Source of the DNA: an uncultured Aeromonadaceae bacterium
GTDB taxonomy: Bacteria; Pseudomonadota; Gammaproteobacteria; Enterobacterales; Aeromonadaceae
Assembly: GCA_945957385.1 (NCBI GenBank)
Contig: CAMFKP010000029.1
Location: 1 to 47,040 of the forward strand
Length of the DNA: 47,040 nt
Reading direction: 5' to 3'
The notes under the pieces were generated by a model. It worked only from the letters and a program-made list of their open reading frames with translations, was not told the origin of the DNA and made no database searches. A program made the position numbers and the translations under genes. Shown here one piece after another: positions 16,794 to 25,199 of this stretch. Each line of letters starts with the position of its first letter. The first letter of the stretch is position 1.

Positions 16794-18836
16794 ATGCCCA
16801 ATCCGCTGTTGTCGATGGAAGGACTGCCGCCGTTCAGTCAGATCAAACCCGAGCATGTCCGCCCCGCCATCGAGCAGGCGATCGCCGATTGTAAACAGCG
16901 CATCGCTGACGTGCTGAAACTGCAGGAACCCTATACCTGGGATAATCTGGTGGCGCCACTGGAAGAGGTGGACGATCGCCTGTCGCGCATCTGGTCGCCG
17001 GTGTCCCACATGAATTCGGTGGTGAACTCGGCCGAGCTGCGGGAAGCCCACGATGGCTGCTTGCCGCTGCTGTCGGAATATCAGACCTTCGTCGGTCAGC
17101 ATGCCGAGCTGTATCAGGCGTTTCGCCAACTGGCCGAAAGTGACGAGTTTTCCCGCTTGAGCGGACCGCAGCGCAAGCAGATCGAGAACACGCTGCGCGA
17201 TTTCCGTCTGTCCGGGATCGCGTTGCCGGCCGAGCAGCAGAAGCGTTATGGCGAGATCGTCGCCCGCCTCTCCGAGTTGGCATCCATGTTCAGTAATCAG
17301 GTGATGGACGCCACCCTCGGCTGGCACAAGCTCGTCACCGACGAGGGCGAGCTGGCAGGATTACCGGAGTCGGCGAAGGCGGCGGCGCGGCAGCTGGCGC
17401 AGAGCCGTGAGCTGGAGGGCTGGTTGTTTACACTGGATATCCCCTCTTACTTGCCGGTCCTGATGTATGCCGATAGCCGGGCGCTGCGTGAAGAGCTATA
17501 TACCGCATATGTTACTCGCGCCTCGGAAGTCGGTCCCAATGCCGGCCAGTGGGACAATGGTCCGCTGATGGCAGAGACGCTGGCACTGCGTCATGAGCTG
17601 GCGCAGCTGCTGGGCTTTGCCAGCTATGCCGATTATTCACTGGCGACCAAGATGGCGGAGACACCGCAGCAGGTGCTCGGCTTCCTCGAAGATCTGGCCA
17701 AGCGTTCCCGGCCGCAGGCCGAGCGCGATCTGGCCGAAGTGCGTGAGTTCGCACGCAGCGAATGCGGTGCCGAGGATCTGCAAGCCTGGGATCTGACCTA
17801 TTACGCCGAGAAGCTGAAGCAGCACCGCTATGCGATTTCCGATGAGGCGTTGCGCCCCTACTTCCCGGCACCGCGCGTGTTGCAAGGCCTGTTCGAGACG
17901 GTGCGCCGCCTGTTCGGCTTGCGTATCCAGCAGCGTCTGGCCGTCGAAACCTGGCATCCGGACGTGCGTTTCTACGACATCTATGATGCGGACGGTGAGT
18001 TGCGTGGCAGTTTCTACCTCGATCTGTATGCCCGTCCGCACAAGCGCGGCGGTGCCTGGATGGATGATTGTCTGGGGCGTCGCTTCCGCCAGGATGGCGA
18101 ACTGCAACGGCCGGTTGCCTACCTGACTTGCAACTTCAATGGCCCGGTCGGTGACAAGCCGGCGCTGTTTACCCACGACGAGGTGGTCACGCTGTTCCAC
18201 GAATTTGGCCATGGCCTGCATCATATGCTGACGCAGATCGATGTGGCCGGCGTGGCCGGGATCCACGGTGTGCCTTGGGATGCCGTCGAGCTGCCGAGCC
18301 AGTTCATGGAGAACTGGTGCTGGGAGCCGGAGGCGCTGGCATTCCTCTCCGGTCACGTCGAAACCGGTGAGCCGCTGCCGAAGGCCGAACTGGAACGTCT
18401 GCTGGCGGCGAAGAACTACCAGTCGGCGATGCAGATGTTGCGGCAGCTGGAGTTCTCGCTGTTTGATTTCCGCTTGCACCATGGTTATCAGCCGGAGCAG
18501 GGAGCCCGGGTACAGCAGGTACTGGATGCGGTGCGTGCCGAGATCTCGGTCTTTCCGCCACCGGCCTTCAATCGCTTCCAGCACAGCTTCTCCCACATCT
18601 TTGCCGGAGGCTATGCCGCCGGGTACTACAGCTACAAGTGGGCCGAGGTGCTCTCTGCCGATGCGTTCTCGCGCTTCGAAGAGGAGGGGATCTTCAATCC
18701 CCAGACCGGCGCGGATTTCCTGCATCAGGTACTGGAGAAGGGCGGCTCGCGTTCGCCGATGGAGCTGTTCCGGGCGTTCCGTGGCCGTGAACCGAGCATC
18801 GATGCGCTGTTGCGACACAGCGGCATTACCGGATAA
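16794..18836 (+). CDS. prlC: Oligopeptidase A (M3 metallopeptidase)
   Basis: A cytosolic zinc oligopeptidase that degrades short peptides such as cleaved signal peptides. The start at 16794 gives MPNPLLSMEGLPPFSQIKPEHV, aligning with the E. coli start and length (680 residues each). GGAG lies about 9 bases upstream. Upstream in-frame starts would overlap the divergent kinase gene. The zinc motif HEFGHGLHHML is intact, with the downstream Glu in FMENWCWEPEALAF. Other landmarks are GGAWMDDCLGRR, PVAYLTCNFN, FTHDEVVTLF and HIFAGGYAAGYYSYKWAEVLSADAF. It ends just before a strong terminator. Unlike enterobacteria, it is not followed by a yhiQ/rsmJ methyltransferase gene. Confidence 0.96.
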   Translation: MPNPLLSMEGLPPFSQIKPEHVRPAIEQAIADCKQRIADVLKLQEPYTWDNLVAPLEEVDDRLSRIWSPVSHMNSVVNSAELREAHDGCLPLLSEYQTFVGQHAELYQAFRQLAESDEFSRLSGPQRKQIENTLRDFRLSGIALPAEQQKRYGEIVARLSELASMFSNQVMDATLGWHKLVTDEGELAGLPESAKAAARQLAQSRELEGWLFTLDIPSYLPVLMYADSRALREELYTAYVTRASEVGPNAGQWDNGPLMAETLALRHELAQLLGFASYADYSLATKMAETPQQVLGFLEDLAKRSRPQAERDLAEVREFARSECGAEDLQAWDLTYYAEKLKQHRYAISDEALRPYFPAPRVLQGLFETVRRLFGLRIQQRLAVETWHPDVRFYDIYDADGELRGSFYLDLYARPHKRGGAWMDDCLGRRFRQDGELQRPVAYLTCNFNGPVGDKPALFTHDEVVTLFHEFGHGLHHMLTQIDVAGVAGIHGVPWDAVELPSQFMENWCWEPEALAFLSGHVETGEPLPKAELERLLAAKNYQSAMQMLRQLEFSLFDFRLHHGYQPEQGARVQQVLDAVRAEISVFPPPAFNRFQHSFSHIFAGGYAAGYYSYKWAEVLSADAFSRFEEEGIFNPQTGADFLHQVLEKGGSRSPMELFRAFRGREPSIDALLRHSGITG

Positions 18837-18852
18837 GGCGACGCTCACTACC

Positions 18853-18876
18853 AACCCGGCGCAAGCCGGGTTTTTT
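18853..18876 (+). terminator. Rho-independent terminator after prlC
   Basis: A perfect 8-bp stem AACCCGGC/GCCGGGTT with loop GCAA is followed by a T run, 16 bases after the prlC stop. Confidence 0.92.
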
Positions 18877-19017
18877 ACATGTGGTCGCCGGGATTGTTGC
18901 CGAGGATGCAGCACTCCATGGCGCAAAGCGGGCGTTATCACGCCGCTGTGCCGGGGGTAATATGTTGCCATGACCGGTTTTCCCGCCGACTTTATTGACC
19001 AGCCAAGGATGTTACTC

Positions 19018-19665
19018 ATGAAGATTGCTGAACTTGTGACCCGTCGTTATACCTGCAAGGCCTATGATCCACAGCGACCACTGACCGCAGATGAGCTGCA
19101 GCAGCTGCAAGCCATCCTGCGTTTTAGTCCTTCGTCGGTGAATTCACAGCCGTGGCACTTCTTTTTTGTCACCAGCGAAGAGGGCAAGCAGCGCCTGTTA
19201 CCGGCCCTGACCGAGCATAATGTGCAGAAGGTCCTGACGGCGCCCTTGACGGTGGTGATCGCTACCCGCCGTGAGCTGGATGATGCCCACCTGCAGGCTC
19301 TGCTGGCCCAGGAAGAGCAAGATGGGCGGTTCGGTGGCAATGCCGAGGCCCAGAAAGGAGCCGATACCGCGCGCCGCTATTATGTCGGCCTGAACAGCAC
19401 CTCGGCGCAGAAGCAGCAAGAGTGGATGGCACGGCAAGCCTATATCGCGCTGGGCTTTTTATTGATGGGGGCGGCGGCCCTGGATCTGGATGCCACGCCA
19501 ATCGAAGGGTTTTTCCCGGAGAAGATGGATGCGGCGCTCGGACTCGAGGCGCTGGGACTCAAGAGTGTGGTGGTGGCGAGCGTGGGCCATCACAGTGTCG
19601 ACGATTTTAATGCCGCCTTGCCAAAGTCTCGCCTGCCGTTGTCACAGGTGCTGACGCAGTTGTAA
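19018..19665 (+). CDS. nfsB: Oxygen-insensitive NAD(P)H nitroreductase (NfsB-like)
   Basis: A flavin (FMN) nitroreductase of the NfsB/FRase I group that reduces nitroaromatics and quinones by two-electron steps. The ATG at 19018 starts MKIAELVTRRYTCKAYDP, matching the family, with AAGGA about 9 bases upstream; the in-frame ATG at 18970 would add 16 unrelated residues. The length is 215 (E. coli 217). Signatures are the FMN-contacting RYTCKAYDP near the N terminus, FSPSSVNSQPWHFFFV, EQDGRFG, EWMARQAYIALGFLLMGAAALDLDATPIEGF and the C-terminal VGHHSVDDFNAALPKSRLPLS. It appears monocistronic. Confidence 0.93.
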   Translation: MKIAELVTRRYTCKAYDPQRPLTADELQQLQAILRFSPSSVNSQPWHFFFVTSEEGKQRLLPALTEHNVQKVLTAPLTVVIATRRELDDAHLQALLAQEEQDGRFGGNAEAQKGADTARRYYVGLNSTSAQKQQEWMARQAYIALGFLLMGAAALDLDATPIEGFFPEKMDAALGLEALGLKSVVVASVGHHSVDDFNAALPKSRLPLSQVLTQL

Positions 19666-19673
19666 TCGCCTGG

Positions 19674-19700
19674 AGGCCGGTTCACACCGGCCTTCGTCTT
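19674..19700 (+). terminator. Terminator-like hairpin after nfsB
   Basis: A perfect 8-bp stem AGGCCGGT/ACCGGCCT with loop TCAC is followed by TCGTCTT. The tail is weak but the position, nine bases after the stop, is right. Confidence 0.65.
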
Positions 19701-19838
19701 ACCTAGAGCCCGCTGCCTGCGGGCTGCTCTCCTGCTGAAAACACCACTCCTCACCTGCAATTCATCGCTCGCTTGGCGTAGTATCTGGCGCATTGCTCCG
19801 TTTCAACGGCCTGAACCGGTATTTTATAAGGAAGTCAC

Positions 19839-21071
19839 ATGCCCGACACTGCGACCCCGTCCCTGCCTACCGTCGACGATGTTCGGCGCGCGGCGCAACG
19901 CATCGCGCCCTGGATTGTTAAAACCCCGTTTGTCTTTTCCCAGACGCTGTCACAGAAGCTGGGGGCTCCGGTCTGGCTGAAGTTCGAGAACCTGCAATTT
20001 ACCGCCTCATTCAAGGAGCGTGGTGCGCTGAACAAGCTGCTGACGCTGACGGCAGAAGAGCGGGCGCGAGGGGTCATTGCCGCGTCGGCCGGTAACCATG
20101 CGCAAGGGGTGGCGTACCATGCGACACAAAATGGCATCACGGCGACGATCGTCATGCCGCGCTCGACGCCGAATACCAAGGTGGAGCGGGTGCGGGAGCA
20201 CGGCGCCCGCGTCGTACTGTTCGGTGCCGATTTTGCCGAGGCGGCGGCCGAGATGCGGCGTCTGGCTGTCGCAGAGGGGCTGACAATCGTCCACCCGTTT
20301 GATGATGCCGCCGTGATTGCCGGTCAGGGCACGCTGGCGCTGGAGATGCTGGAGGCTGAACCGACGCTCGATACGCTCGTCGTGCCGATTGGCGGTGGCG
20401 GCTTGATCGCCGGTTGTGCGTTGGCGGCCAAGGCGCAGCGTCCCGATCTGCGCCTGATTGGGGTGCAATCGGCGCTCTATCCCGGCATGGCGCGGGTGAC
20501 GGGCCATGACCTCGACCCGGTTCAACCCGGTGCGACGGTGGCCGAAGGGATCGCCGTACTGGAGCCCGGCCAGCTGACGCGACGCCTGGTCAGCAAGCTG
20601 GTCGACGAGATTGTCGTCGTCGATGAGGCGGCCATTGAACAGGCGATTGCCCTGCTGCTTGGCGTGGAGAAGACCTTGTGCGAAGGGGCCGGTGCGGCCG
20701 GGATCGCCGCGATGCTGGCGTGCCCGGAACGGTTTGCCGGCCGGCGGGTAGGCGTGGTGCTCTCCGGGGGCAACATCGACACCCGGGTGCTGGTGGCGGT
20801 GTTGCAACGCCACCTGACGCGCACCGGACGCATGGTGCGGATCCGCGCCGAATTACCGGATCGCCCCGGTTCGCTGGCGCAGCTGACGGCCATCATCGCC
20901 GACAACGGTGGCAACATTTACGAGTTGCGGCATGAGCGGTTTGCCGCGGCCAGCCTGGCCAAAGAGAGTGCCGTCACCATCGATGTCGAACTGCGGGATG
21001 CCGCCGATCTGGAGCCGATGATGCAGCGCCTGCAAGCCTGCGGCTTCAAGGCGCGGCGCGATCAGTTCTAG
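19839..21071 (+). CDS. ilvA: Threonine ammonia-lyase (single C-terminal ACT domain)
   Basis: A PLP enzyme converting threonine to 2-oxobutanoate and ammonia. The 410-residue length and one C-terminal ACT-like domain place it in the ~400-residue group, between the short catabolic TdcB (no regulatory domain) and the ~510-residue biosynthetic IlvA (two). The PLP lysine is K59 in ASFKERGALNKL. SAGNHAQGVAYHA, the phosphate-binding loop GGGGLIAG and VVLSGGNID are intact. The ACT segment is seen in RIRAELPDRPGSLAQLTAIIADNGGNI. AAGGA lies 8 bases before the ATG. No ilv genes are adjacent, so a catabolic or isoleucine role cannot be decided from context; the symbol is by family only. Confidence 0.88.
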   Translation: MPDTATPSLPTVDDVRRAAQRIAPWIVKTPFVFSQTLSQKLGAPVWLKFENLQFTASFKERGALNKLLTLTAEERARGVIAASAGNHAQGVAYHATQNGITATIVMPRSTPNTKVERVREHGARVVLFGADFAEAAAEMRRLAVAEGLTIVHPFDDAAVIAGQGTLALEMLEAEPTLDTLVVPIGGGGLIAGCALAAKAQRPDLRLIGVQSALYPGMARVTGHDLDPVQPGATVAEGIAVLEPGQLTRRLVSKLVDEIVVVDEAAIEQAIALLLGVEKTLCEGAGAAGIAAMLACPERFAGRRVGVVLSGGNIDTRVLVAVLQRHLTRTGRMVRIRAELPDRPGSLAQLTAIIADNGGNIYELRHERFAAASLAKESAVTIDVELRDAADLEPMMQRLQACGFKARRDQF

Positions 21072-21092
21072 TCACCTGTGGCTCGCCCGACG

Positions 21093-21114
21093 GCGGACCG
21101 TTGCGGACGGCCGC
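21093..21114 (+). terminator. Weak terminator-like hairpin after ilvA
   Basis: GCGG-A-CCGT (21093-21101) pairs with ACGGCCGC (21107-21114) with one bulged A and a 5-base loop. Five Gs follow and a CTTTTT run comes only about 12 bases later, so termination is uncertain. Confidence 0.3.
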
Positions 21115-21214
21115 AGGGGGTAGCGCTTTTTGCCATTGTTGTCCGTTTTTGGCTAGTCAGCCGTACCGCCCCCCTTTAGGCTGGCGTCCTGTTATTCCCT
21201 GTTGGAGGCGGAGT

Positions 21215-22657
21215 ATGAGCTTGGCCATGACCCCGGCACAGTGCCGTGCCGCGCGTTTGGCACGCGATGCGCGTTTTGACGGCCGTTTTTTTACCGGCGT
21301 GCTGACCACCGGCATCTATTGCCGCCCGGTTTGCCCGGCACGTGCGCCGCTGGAGCACAATGTGCGTTATTTCTCCTCCGCCGCGGCCGCCGAACAGGCC
21401 GGGTTGCGCCCCTGCCTGCGTTGTCGTCCCGAGCTGGCGCCGGCTGAACGCCAGGTTCTGCCACCGCTGCTGCAACGCGCGCTGCAGGCGATGGAGCGCG
21501 GTGAGCTGGTGGACAGCTCGCTGGAGGCACTGGCACAGCGCTGTGGCGGCACGGCGCGCACCCTGCGCCGGCAGAGCGAGCACTACCTCGGGCTGGCGCC
21601 CCTGCAGCTGGAGCAGACCCGGCGCCTGTTGCTGGCCAAGCAGCTGTTGACCGACAGCGCACTGAGTGTCACCGAGATTGCCTATGCCGCCGGCTACGGC
21701 AGCCTGCGCCGCTTTAATGATGTCTGGTTAGCCGCCTATGGCACGCCGCCCTCACGGTTGCGCCGGCAGGCGTTGCGCACGCCGTCCGGTACGCTGTGCC
21801 TGGCGCTGAGCTACCGGCCGCCGTATGACTTTGCCGCCATGCTGGCATTTTTCCGGTTGCGAGCGATCGCCGGGCTGGAGGAGGTGACTGCCGAGTCCTA
21901 CCGTCGCTACCTTGATGGAAACCTTGGCCGTGATGGCGCCTGGCTGGAGGTGCGCGCCGGAACCGGTGCCAGCCTGCAGTTGACGCTGCACGGCGTGGCG
22001 CTGCGCCAGTTGCCGGCGCTGCTCTACCGGGTGCGGCGCATGTGGGATCTGGATGCCGATCCCCAACCGATCCAGGCGCAGCTCACGGCGTCGCCGGTGC
22101 TGGCACCTTATATTCTGGCGGCACCGGGGTTGCGGCTTCCCAGCGGCTGGGATCACTACGAAGTGCTGTTGCGCGCCATCATTGGCCAGCAGATTTCGGT
22201 CAAGGGCGCGGTGACCCTGCTGGGGCGCCTGGTCGCCCGGCGCCGCGAATGTTTTGGTTCGCTGGCGCTGCCCGATGCCGCCGAATTGCTGAGCATGCCA
22301 CTGGATGGACTGGGGCTGACCGGTGCGCGCATCCGCACCTTGCAGGCGTTGGCCACGGCCCTGCAGCAGGGGCTGGTGCTGGCCGAGGCCAGTGATGCGC
22401 AGCTGTTGGCGTTACCCGGCATCGGGCCCTGGACATTGGCCTATTGGCGGTTGCGCTGTGGTGACGATCCGGATGCGTTTCCGGCCGGCGATTTGGTGCT
22501 GCAAAAAGCGCTGCTGCCGGAGACCCGGCTCAGTGCGGCCGCACTGACCGCCTACGCCGAAGCCTGGCGCCCGTGGCGCGCCTACGCCGCCAGTTGGCTG
22601 TGGCAGGCGGCCGCCAGCGGACGGCTGTTCGATTTCAATCACGAGGTGACAGCATGA
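21215..22657 (+). CDS. Ada N-domain/AraC/AlkA fusion: DNA-3-methyladenine glycosylase
   Basis: A 480-residue three-part alkylation-repair protein. Residues ~1-80 are the Ada zinc domain with all four cysteines (C36 and C40 in GIYCRPVCPAR, C67 and C70 in PCLRCRPE); in Ada the first accepts methyl from phosphotriesters. Residues ~90-185 are an AraC-type helix-turn-helix (SVTEIAYAAGYGSLRRFNDVW). The rest is AlkA glycosylase with a helix-hairpin-helix (LLALPGIGPWTLAYW) and the catalytic Asp at about D426 in AGDLVLQKAL. AlkA excises N-alkylated purines. The ATG at 21215 follows GGAGGCGGAGT. Its stop overlaps the ogt start (ATGA). It could regulate its own operon, as Ada does, but lacks Ada's C-terminal methyltransferase, which is supplied by the next gene. 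Confidence 0.92.
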   Translation: MSLAMTPAQCRAARLARDARFDGRFFTGVLTTGIYCRPVCPARAPLEHNVRYFSSAAAAEQAGLRPCLRCRPELAPAERQVLPPLLQRALQAMERGELVDSSLEALAQRCGGTARTLRRQSEHYLGLAPLQLEQTRRLLLAKQLLTDSALSVTEIAYAAGYGSLRRFNDVWLAAYGTPPSRLRRQALRTPSGTLCLALSYRPPYDFAAMLAFFRLRAIAGLEEVTAESYRRYLDGNLGRDGAWLEVRAGTGASLQLTLHGVALRQLPALLYRVRRMWDLDADPQPIQAQLTASPVLAPYILAAPGLRLPSGWDHYEVLLRAIIGQQISVKGAVTLLGRLVARRRECFGSLALPDAAELLSMPLDGLGLTGARIRTLQALATALQQGLVLAEASDAQLLALPGIGPWTLAYWRLRCGDDPDAFPAGDLVLQKALLPETRLSAAALTAYAEAWRPWRAYAASWLWQAAASGRLFDFNHEVTA

Positions 22658-23172
22658 TGCGGTATGCCGATTTACTCACGGCGTGGGGAGCGCTGCGGCT
22701 GGTGGAGAAGGACGGTGCTCTGGTGCAGGTCGACTTCCAGAGTGGACGGCGACCGCTGGTGGCCGCAGCGCAGTGGCAATGGGATCCGCAGGCGCTGGCC
22801 CCCTATCTGGCGGAGTTTGCCGCCTATTTTGCCGGGCAACTGCGCCAGTTCTCGCTGCCGTGCGCGCCGCAGGGCACCCCGTTCCAGCAACGGATCTGGC
22901 AACGGCTGCGGCAGATCGGTTATGGCGAGGTGATCAGCTATGGCGAGCTGGCCAGCGAGCTGGGTCAGCCTGGGGCCAGCCGCGCCATCGGTGGCGCCGT
23001 CGGGCGCAACCCGCTGTCGGTGATCATCCCATGCCATCGCGTGGTCGGTCATGACGGCCGCCTGACCGGGTATGCTGGCGGCCTGGATCTCAAGGTGGCG
23101 CTGTTGACGCACGAAGGTTGCCACGTCGCCGCCGGTGGCCGGGTACGAGCGGCGGTCAGCGGCGGACGCTAA
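22654..23172 (+). CDS. ogt: Methylated-DNA--protein-cysteine methyltransferase (Ogt type)
   Basis: A suicide repair protein that transfers the alkyl group from O6-alkylguanine or O4-alkylthymine to its own cysteine. The acceptor is about C127 in the invariant IIPCHRVVG. The Arg finger and helix-turn-helix region is seen in FQQRIWQRLRQIGYGEVISYGELA. The downstream GYAGGLDLKVALLTHEG is also typical. The 172-residue length fits Ogt (E. coli 171). The ATG overlaps the previous stop by four bases, showing translational coupling with the Ada/AlkA fusion. The last ~15 residues are a poorly conserved Gly/Arg-rich tail. It is convergent with the acetyltransferase gene 30 bases away; no strong terminator lies between. 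Confidence 0.95.
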   Translation: MMRYADLLTAWGALRLVEKDGALVQVDFQSGRRPLVAAAQWQWDPQALAPYLAEFAAYFAGQLRQFSLPCAPQGTPFQQRIWQRLRQIGYGEVISYGELASELGQPGASRAIGGAVGRNPLSVIIPCHRVVGHDGRLTGYAGGLDLKVALLTHEGCHVAAGGRVRAAVSGGR

Positions 23173-23202
23173 CCACGCTCTGTGGGGCGGCCGCGCTCGG
23201 GC

Positions 23203-23781
23203 TCAGTCGTCGGCTGCGGCAGGCGCGGCGCGTTGCACGGAACGCACCACCCGCGCCGGATTGCCGACCGCCACCGAGTCGGCGGGAATATCGCGGGTGA
23301 CCACGGCGCCGGCCCCGATGATGCTGCGGGCGCCAATGCTGACGCCCGGACAGATGATGGCGCCACCGCCGATCCAGACATCGTCGCCGATCACCACCGG
23401 TTTGCCATACACCGACCAGTCGCGGCGCAGCAGCGGATCCTCGTCGTGGGTCGCGGTATAGATCTGCACATTCGGCGCTATCATGACGTTGTCCCCGATC
23501 AGGATCGGCCCGACATCCAGCATGGTGACGTTGAAATTGATGTAGCTGTGGCGACCAATCTCGATGTTGGCGCCAAACTCGCAGCAAAAGGGCGTCGAGA
23601 CCAGGCTCTGCTCGCCCAAGCGGCCGAACAGCTGACCCGCCAGCTCGGCGTGGCGGGCGTCACCGGCCTGGTGCTGGTTCAGGGCGCGCAATAACGTCTG
23701 GCCACGATCGCGCAACGCGATGATCTCGGCATCCCGGCCATCAAACGCCTCGCCGCGGCGCATCTTTTCCCGTTCACTCAT
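23203..23781 (-). CDS. maa: Sugar O-acetyltransferase (maltose acetyltransferase-like)
   Basis: A hexapeptide-repeat (left-handed beta-helix) acetyl-CoA-dependent transferase of the Maa/LacA group. The N-terminal Mac domain opens MSEREKMRRGEAFDGRDAEI. The active-site His is in YTATHDEDPLLR. The substrate/CoA region shows GKPVVIGDDVWIGGGAIICPGV followed by IGARSIIGAGAVVTRDIP and VGNPARVVR. GGAGG lies 7-8 bases before the ATG. The length (192) fits. A LacA or NodL-like specificity is equally possible, so the symbol is tentative. The extra C-terminal AAPAAADD is unusual but short. Confidence 0.85.
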   Translation of the reverse strand: MSEREKMRRGEAFDGRDAEIIALRDRGQTLLRALNQHQAGDARHAELAGQLFGRLGEQSLVSTPFCCEFGANIEIGRHSYINFNVTMLDVGPILIGDNVMIAPNVQIYTATHDEDPLLRRDWSVYGKPVVIGDDVWIGGGAIICPGVSIGARSIIGAGAVVTRDIPADSVAVGNPARVVRSVQRAAPAAADD

Positions 23782-24122
23782 AGCATTACCTCCGCAGAAT
23801 CAGCTTGTCAGCATGCCGCTGGCGCCGGAGCACGCCAAGTGGCACACCGAGGCTTTGCGAAGCGGATCTCGATTGCATATGACTCCCTTTGTGGGCATGC
23901 TGCACCAGGCGCAGCGGCGTTGCCTGCCCGGTGGTGGCCTGGGGCCGTGGGTATTGACGCGACCTGCACGCGTTTATCGTTGGACGGTCGACGAGGGTTT
24001 GCGTGCGGGGAAATAGCCAGACAGGGGAATGGCAGGGATGGCGATAAGGGTCACGCTTGGAATCGGCCGCGATCATCTACTTGGTGGCGAACATTACGGC
24101 GTATTAATTTAAGGAATGAAGC
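23782..24122. other. Intergenic region between divergent genes, no gene recognised
   Basis: 341 bases separate the acetyltransferase gene (-) from the first secreted-protein gene (+). The left 250 bases are GC-rich like the flanks and carry a short open frame from an ATG at 23813 with no Shine-Dalgarno and no family resemblance. Base composition turns AT-rich only at about 24090, next to the downstream gene. No clear promoter for that gene was found: a TTGGTG/TATTAA pair at 24081-24107 overlaps its ribosome-binding region. Confidence 0.5.
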
Positions 24123-25130
24123 GTGTCTATTTATATAACAGCGTTGTTATGGATATTATTTTGTATATCCGGCACCGTTAATGCGGCGGAAAAACAGCCG
24201 GCGCTAGAACGAGCGTATGCGGCTTATGATTTGGATGCTGTCAGAAATACTGCAAAATTTATGGCTAAAAAAGCGGTTGAACTTAATCTCGGTGAGCCCA
24301 TAAGCCCCATGACGTTTACTAATTTTGGGGCGGGCTCTATTTATTATGCGTCATATGACCTGCCCGTTGTGCGATTATTCGATGTTGCGGGTGATAAATA
24401 TCTCGGTGGCTGGGATTTGGGCGTCAAGAATGATATAGCCTGGGAAACCAAGCTGGATGAGCGGTTTAATCGGCAACAGATGGAGCCTCGTTATGAGTAT
24501 GCAGCGGGGGGCGATGGGGCTGGTTGTCTATTAAAACACCCGCTTCGCTATACGGATTTGGATAACGACGGTCAGCCAGAACTGTTTATTCTATTTGGTG
24601 CTGGCGGTCCCTCCAGTCTGGCTATCTTCTCCACCAAAATGAAAAAAGTCATATTTTCCTCACTGCTGGAATATGATAACGGTCGGATGCCTGATGAGGT
24701 GGATGAGGAGATATATCATTTGTCGGAAGCTAAAAATCCAGATGTTCCGCAATATATTTCCAGTCTGGATGACCGCTATAATAGTTTTGATATCGGCTAT
24801 CGCTCTTTCGGTAAACTCTTTTTTGGCGATATTAATGACGATGGCAAACAAGATGTCATTCTATGGCGTAAATATTTTGAATCCCTGACGATTGGTGATG
24901 CCAAAAAAGGCTTTGCCAAAAAAGATGAATTATTTGTTCATTATGCGTTAGTGAATGGGGAATATAAAAAACAACCGACGGCGGCGAATATTATCCAGCG
25001 TTGGCTGGCGGCCAAGCAGTTGAGCTGGCAGCAGGGCTTCCCCAGCCGCAGTGAATGCCCGGGCCAGCAGGGCCAGCTGATCCCCGAATTGCATGATTCC
25101 TTGCTCAATGATCCAGATGTATTGCACTGA
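24123..25130 (+). CDS. Secreted protein with two calcium-loop (FG-GAP/VCBS-like) motifs, copy 1
   Basis: A 335-residue protein of unknown function. The GTG at 24123 has AAGGA about 7 bases upstream. A Sec signal peptide is clear (ITALLWILFCISGTVNA, probable cleavage before AEK). Two DxDxDG loops of the FG-GAP/VCBS propeller type occur at about D145 (DLDNDGQPELFILF) and D236 (DINDDGKQDVILW). The first two thirds are AT-rich against GC-rich surroundings, suggesting transfer; the last ~50 codons are GC-rich. Residues 225-335 are nearly identical to the C terminus of the next gene while the rest is only distantly similar. It is probably periplasmic or extracellular. No enzymatic motif was seen. 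Confidence 0.8.
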   Translation: MSIYITALLWILFCISGTVNAAEKQPALERAYAAYDLDAVRNTAKFMAKKAVELNLGEPISPMTFTNFGAGSIYYASYDLPVVRLFDVAGDKYLGGWDLGVKNDIAWETKLDERFNRQQMEPRYEYAAGGDGAGCLLKHPLRYTDLDNDGQPELFILFGAGGPSSLAIFSTKMKKVIFSSLLEYDNGRMPDEVDEEIYHLSEAKNPDVPQYISSLDDRYNSFDIGYRSFGKLFFGDINDDGKQDVILWRKYFESLTIGDAKKGFAKKDELFVHYALVNGEYKKQPTAANIIQRWLAAKQLSWQQGFPSRSECPGQQGQLIPELHDSLLNDPDVLH

Positions 25131-25133
25131 CGG
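24795..25133 (+). repeat. 339-bp direct repeat, copy 1
   Basis: This segment (codons 225 to stop of copy 1 plus CGG) recurs 1053 bases downstream with 10 mismatches by eye (about 97% identity). Similarity starts abruptly at GGCTATCGC and ends at TGACGG. The mismatches lie in the first ~95 and last ~48 bases; about 200 bases in the middle are identical. Confidence 0.95.
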
Positions 25134-25199
25134 CGCGTCATTCAGCGGATGGACTGAGGTCATCTATTCGGTGTTCATGATTTTAATTAGAGGTGGCAA

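Noticed and set aside
17637..19019. 460-codon open frame opposite prlC
   Set aside because: Antisense shadow of a fully conserved PrlC gene in GC-rich DNA; its translation shows no recognisable domain.
24081..24107. TTGGTG/TATTAA as promoter of the first secreted-protein gene
   Set aside because: The spacer is only 15 bases and the predicted start would fall inside the Shine-Dalgarno.
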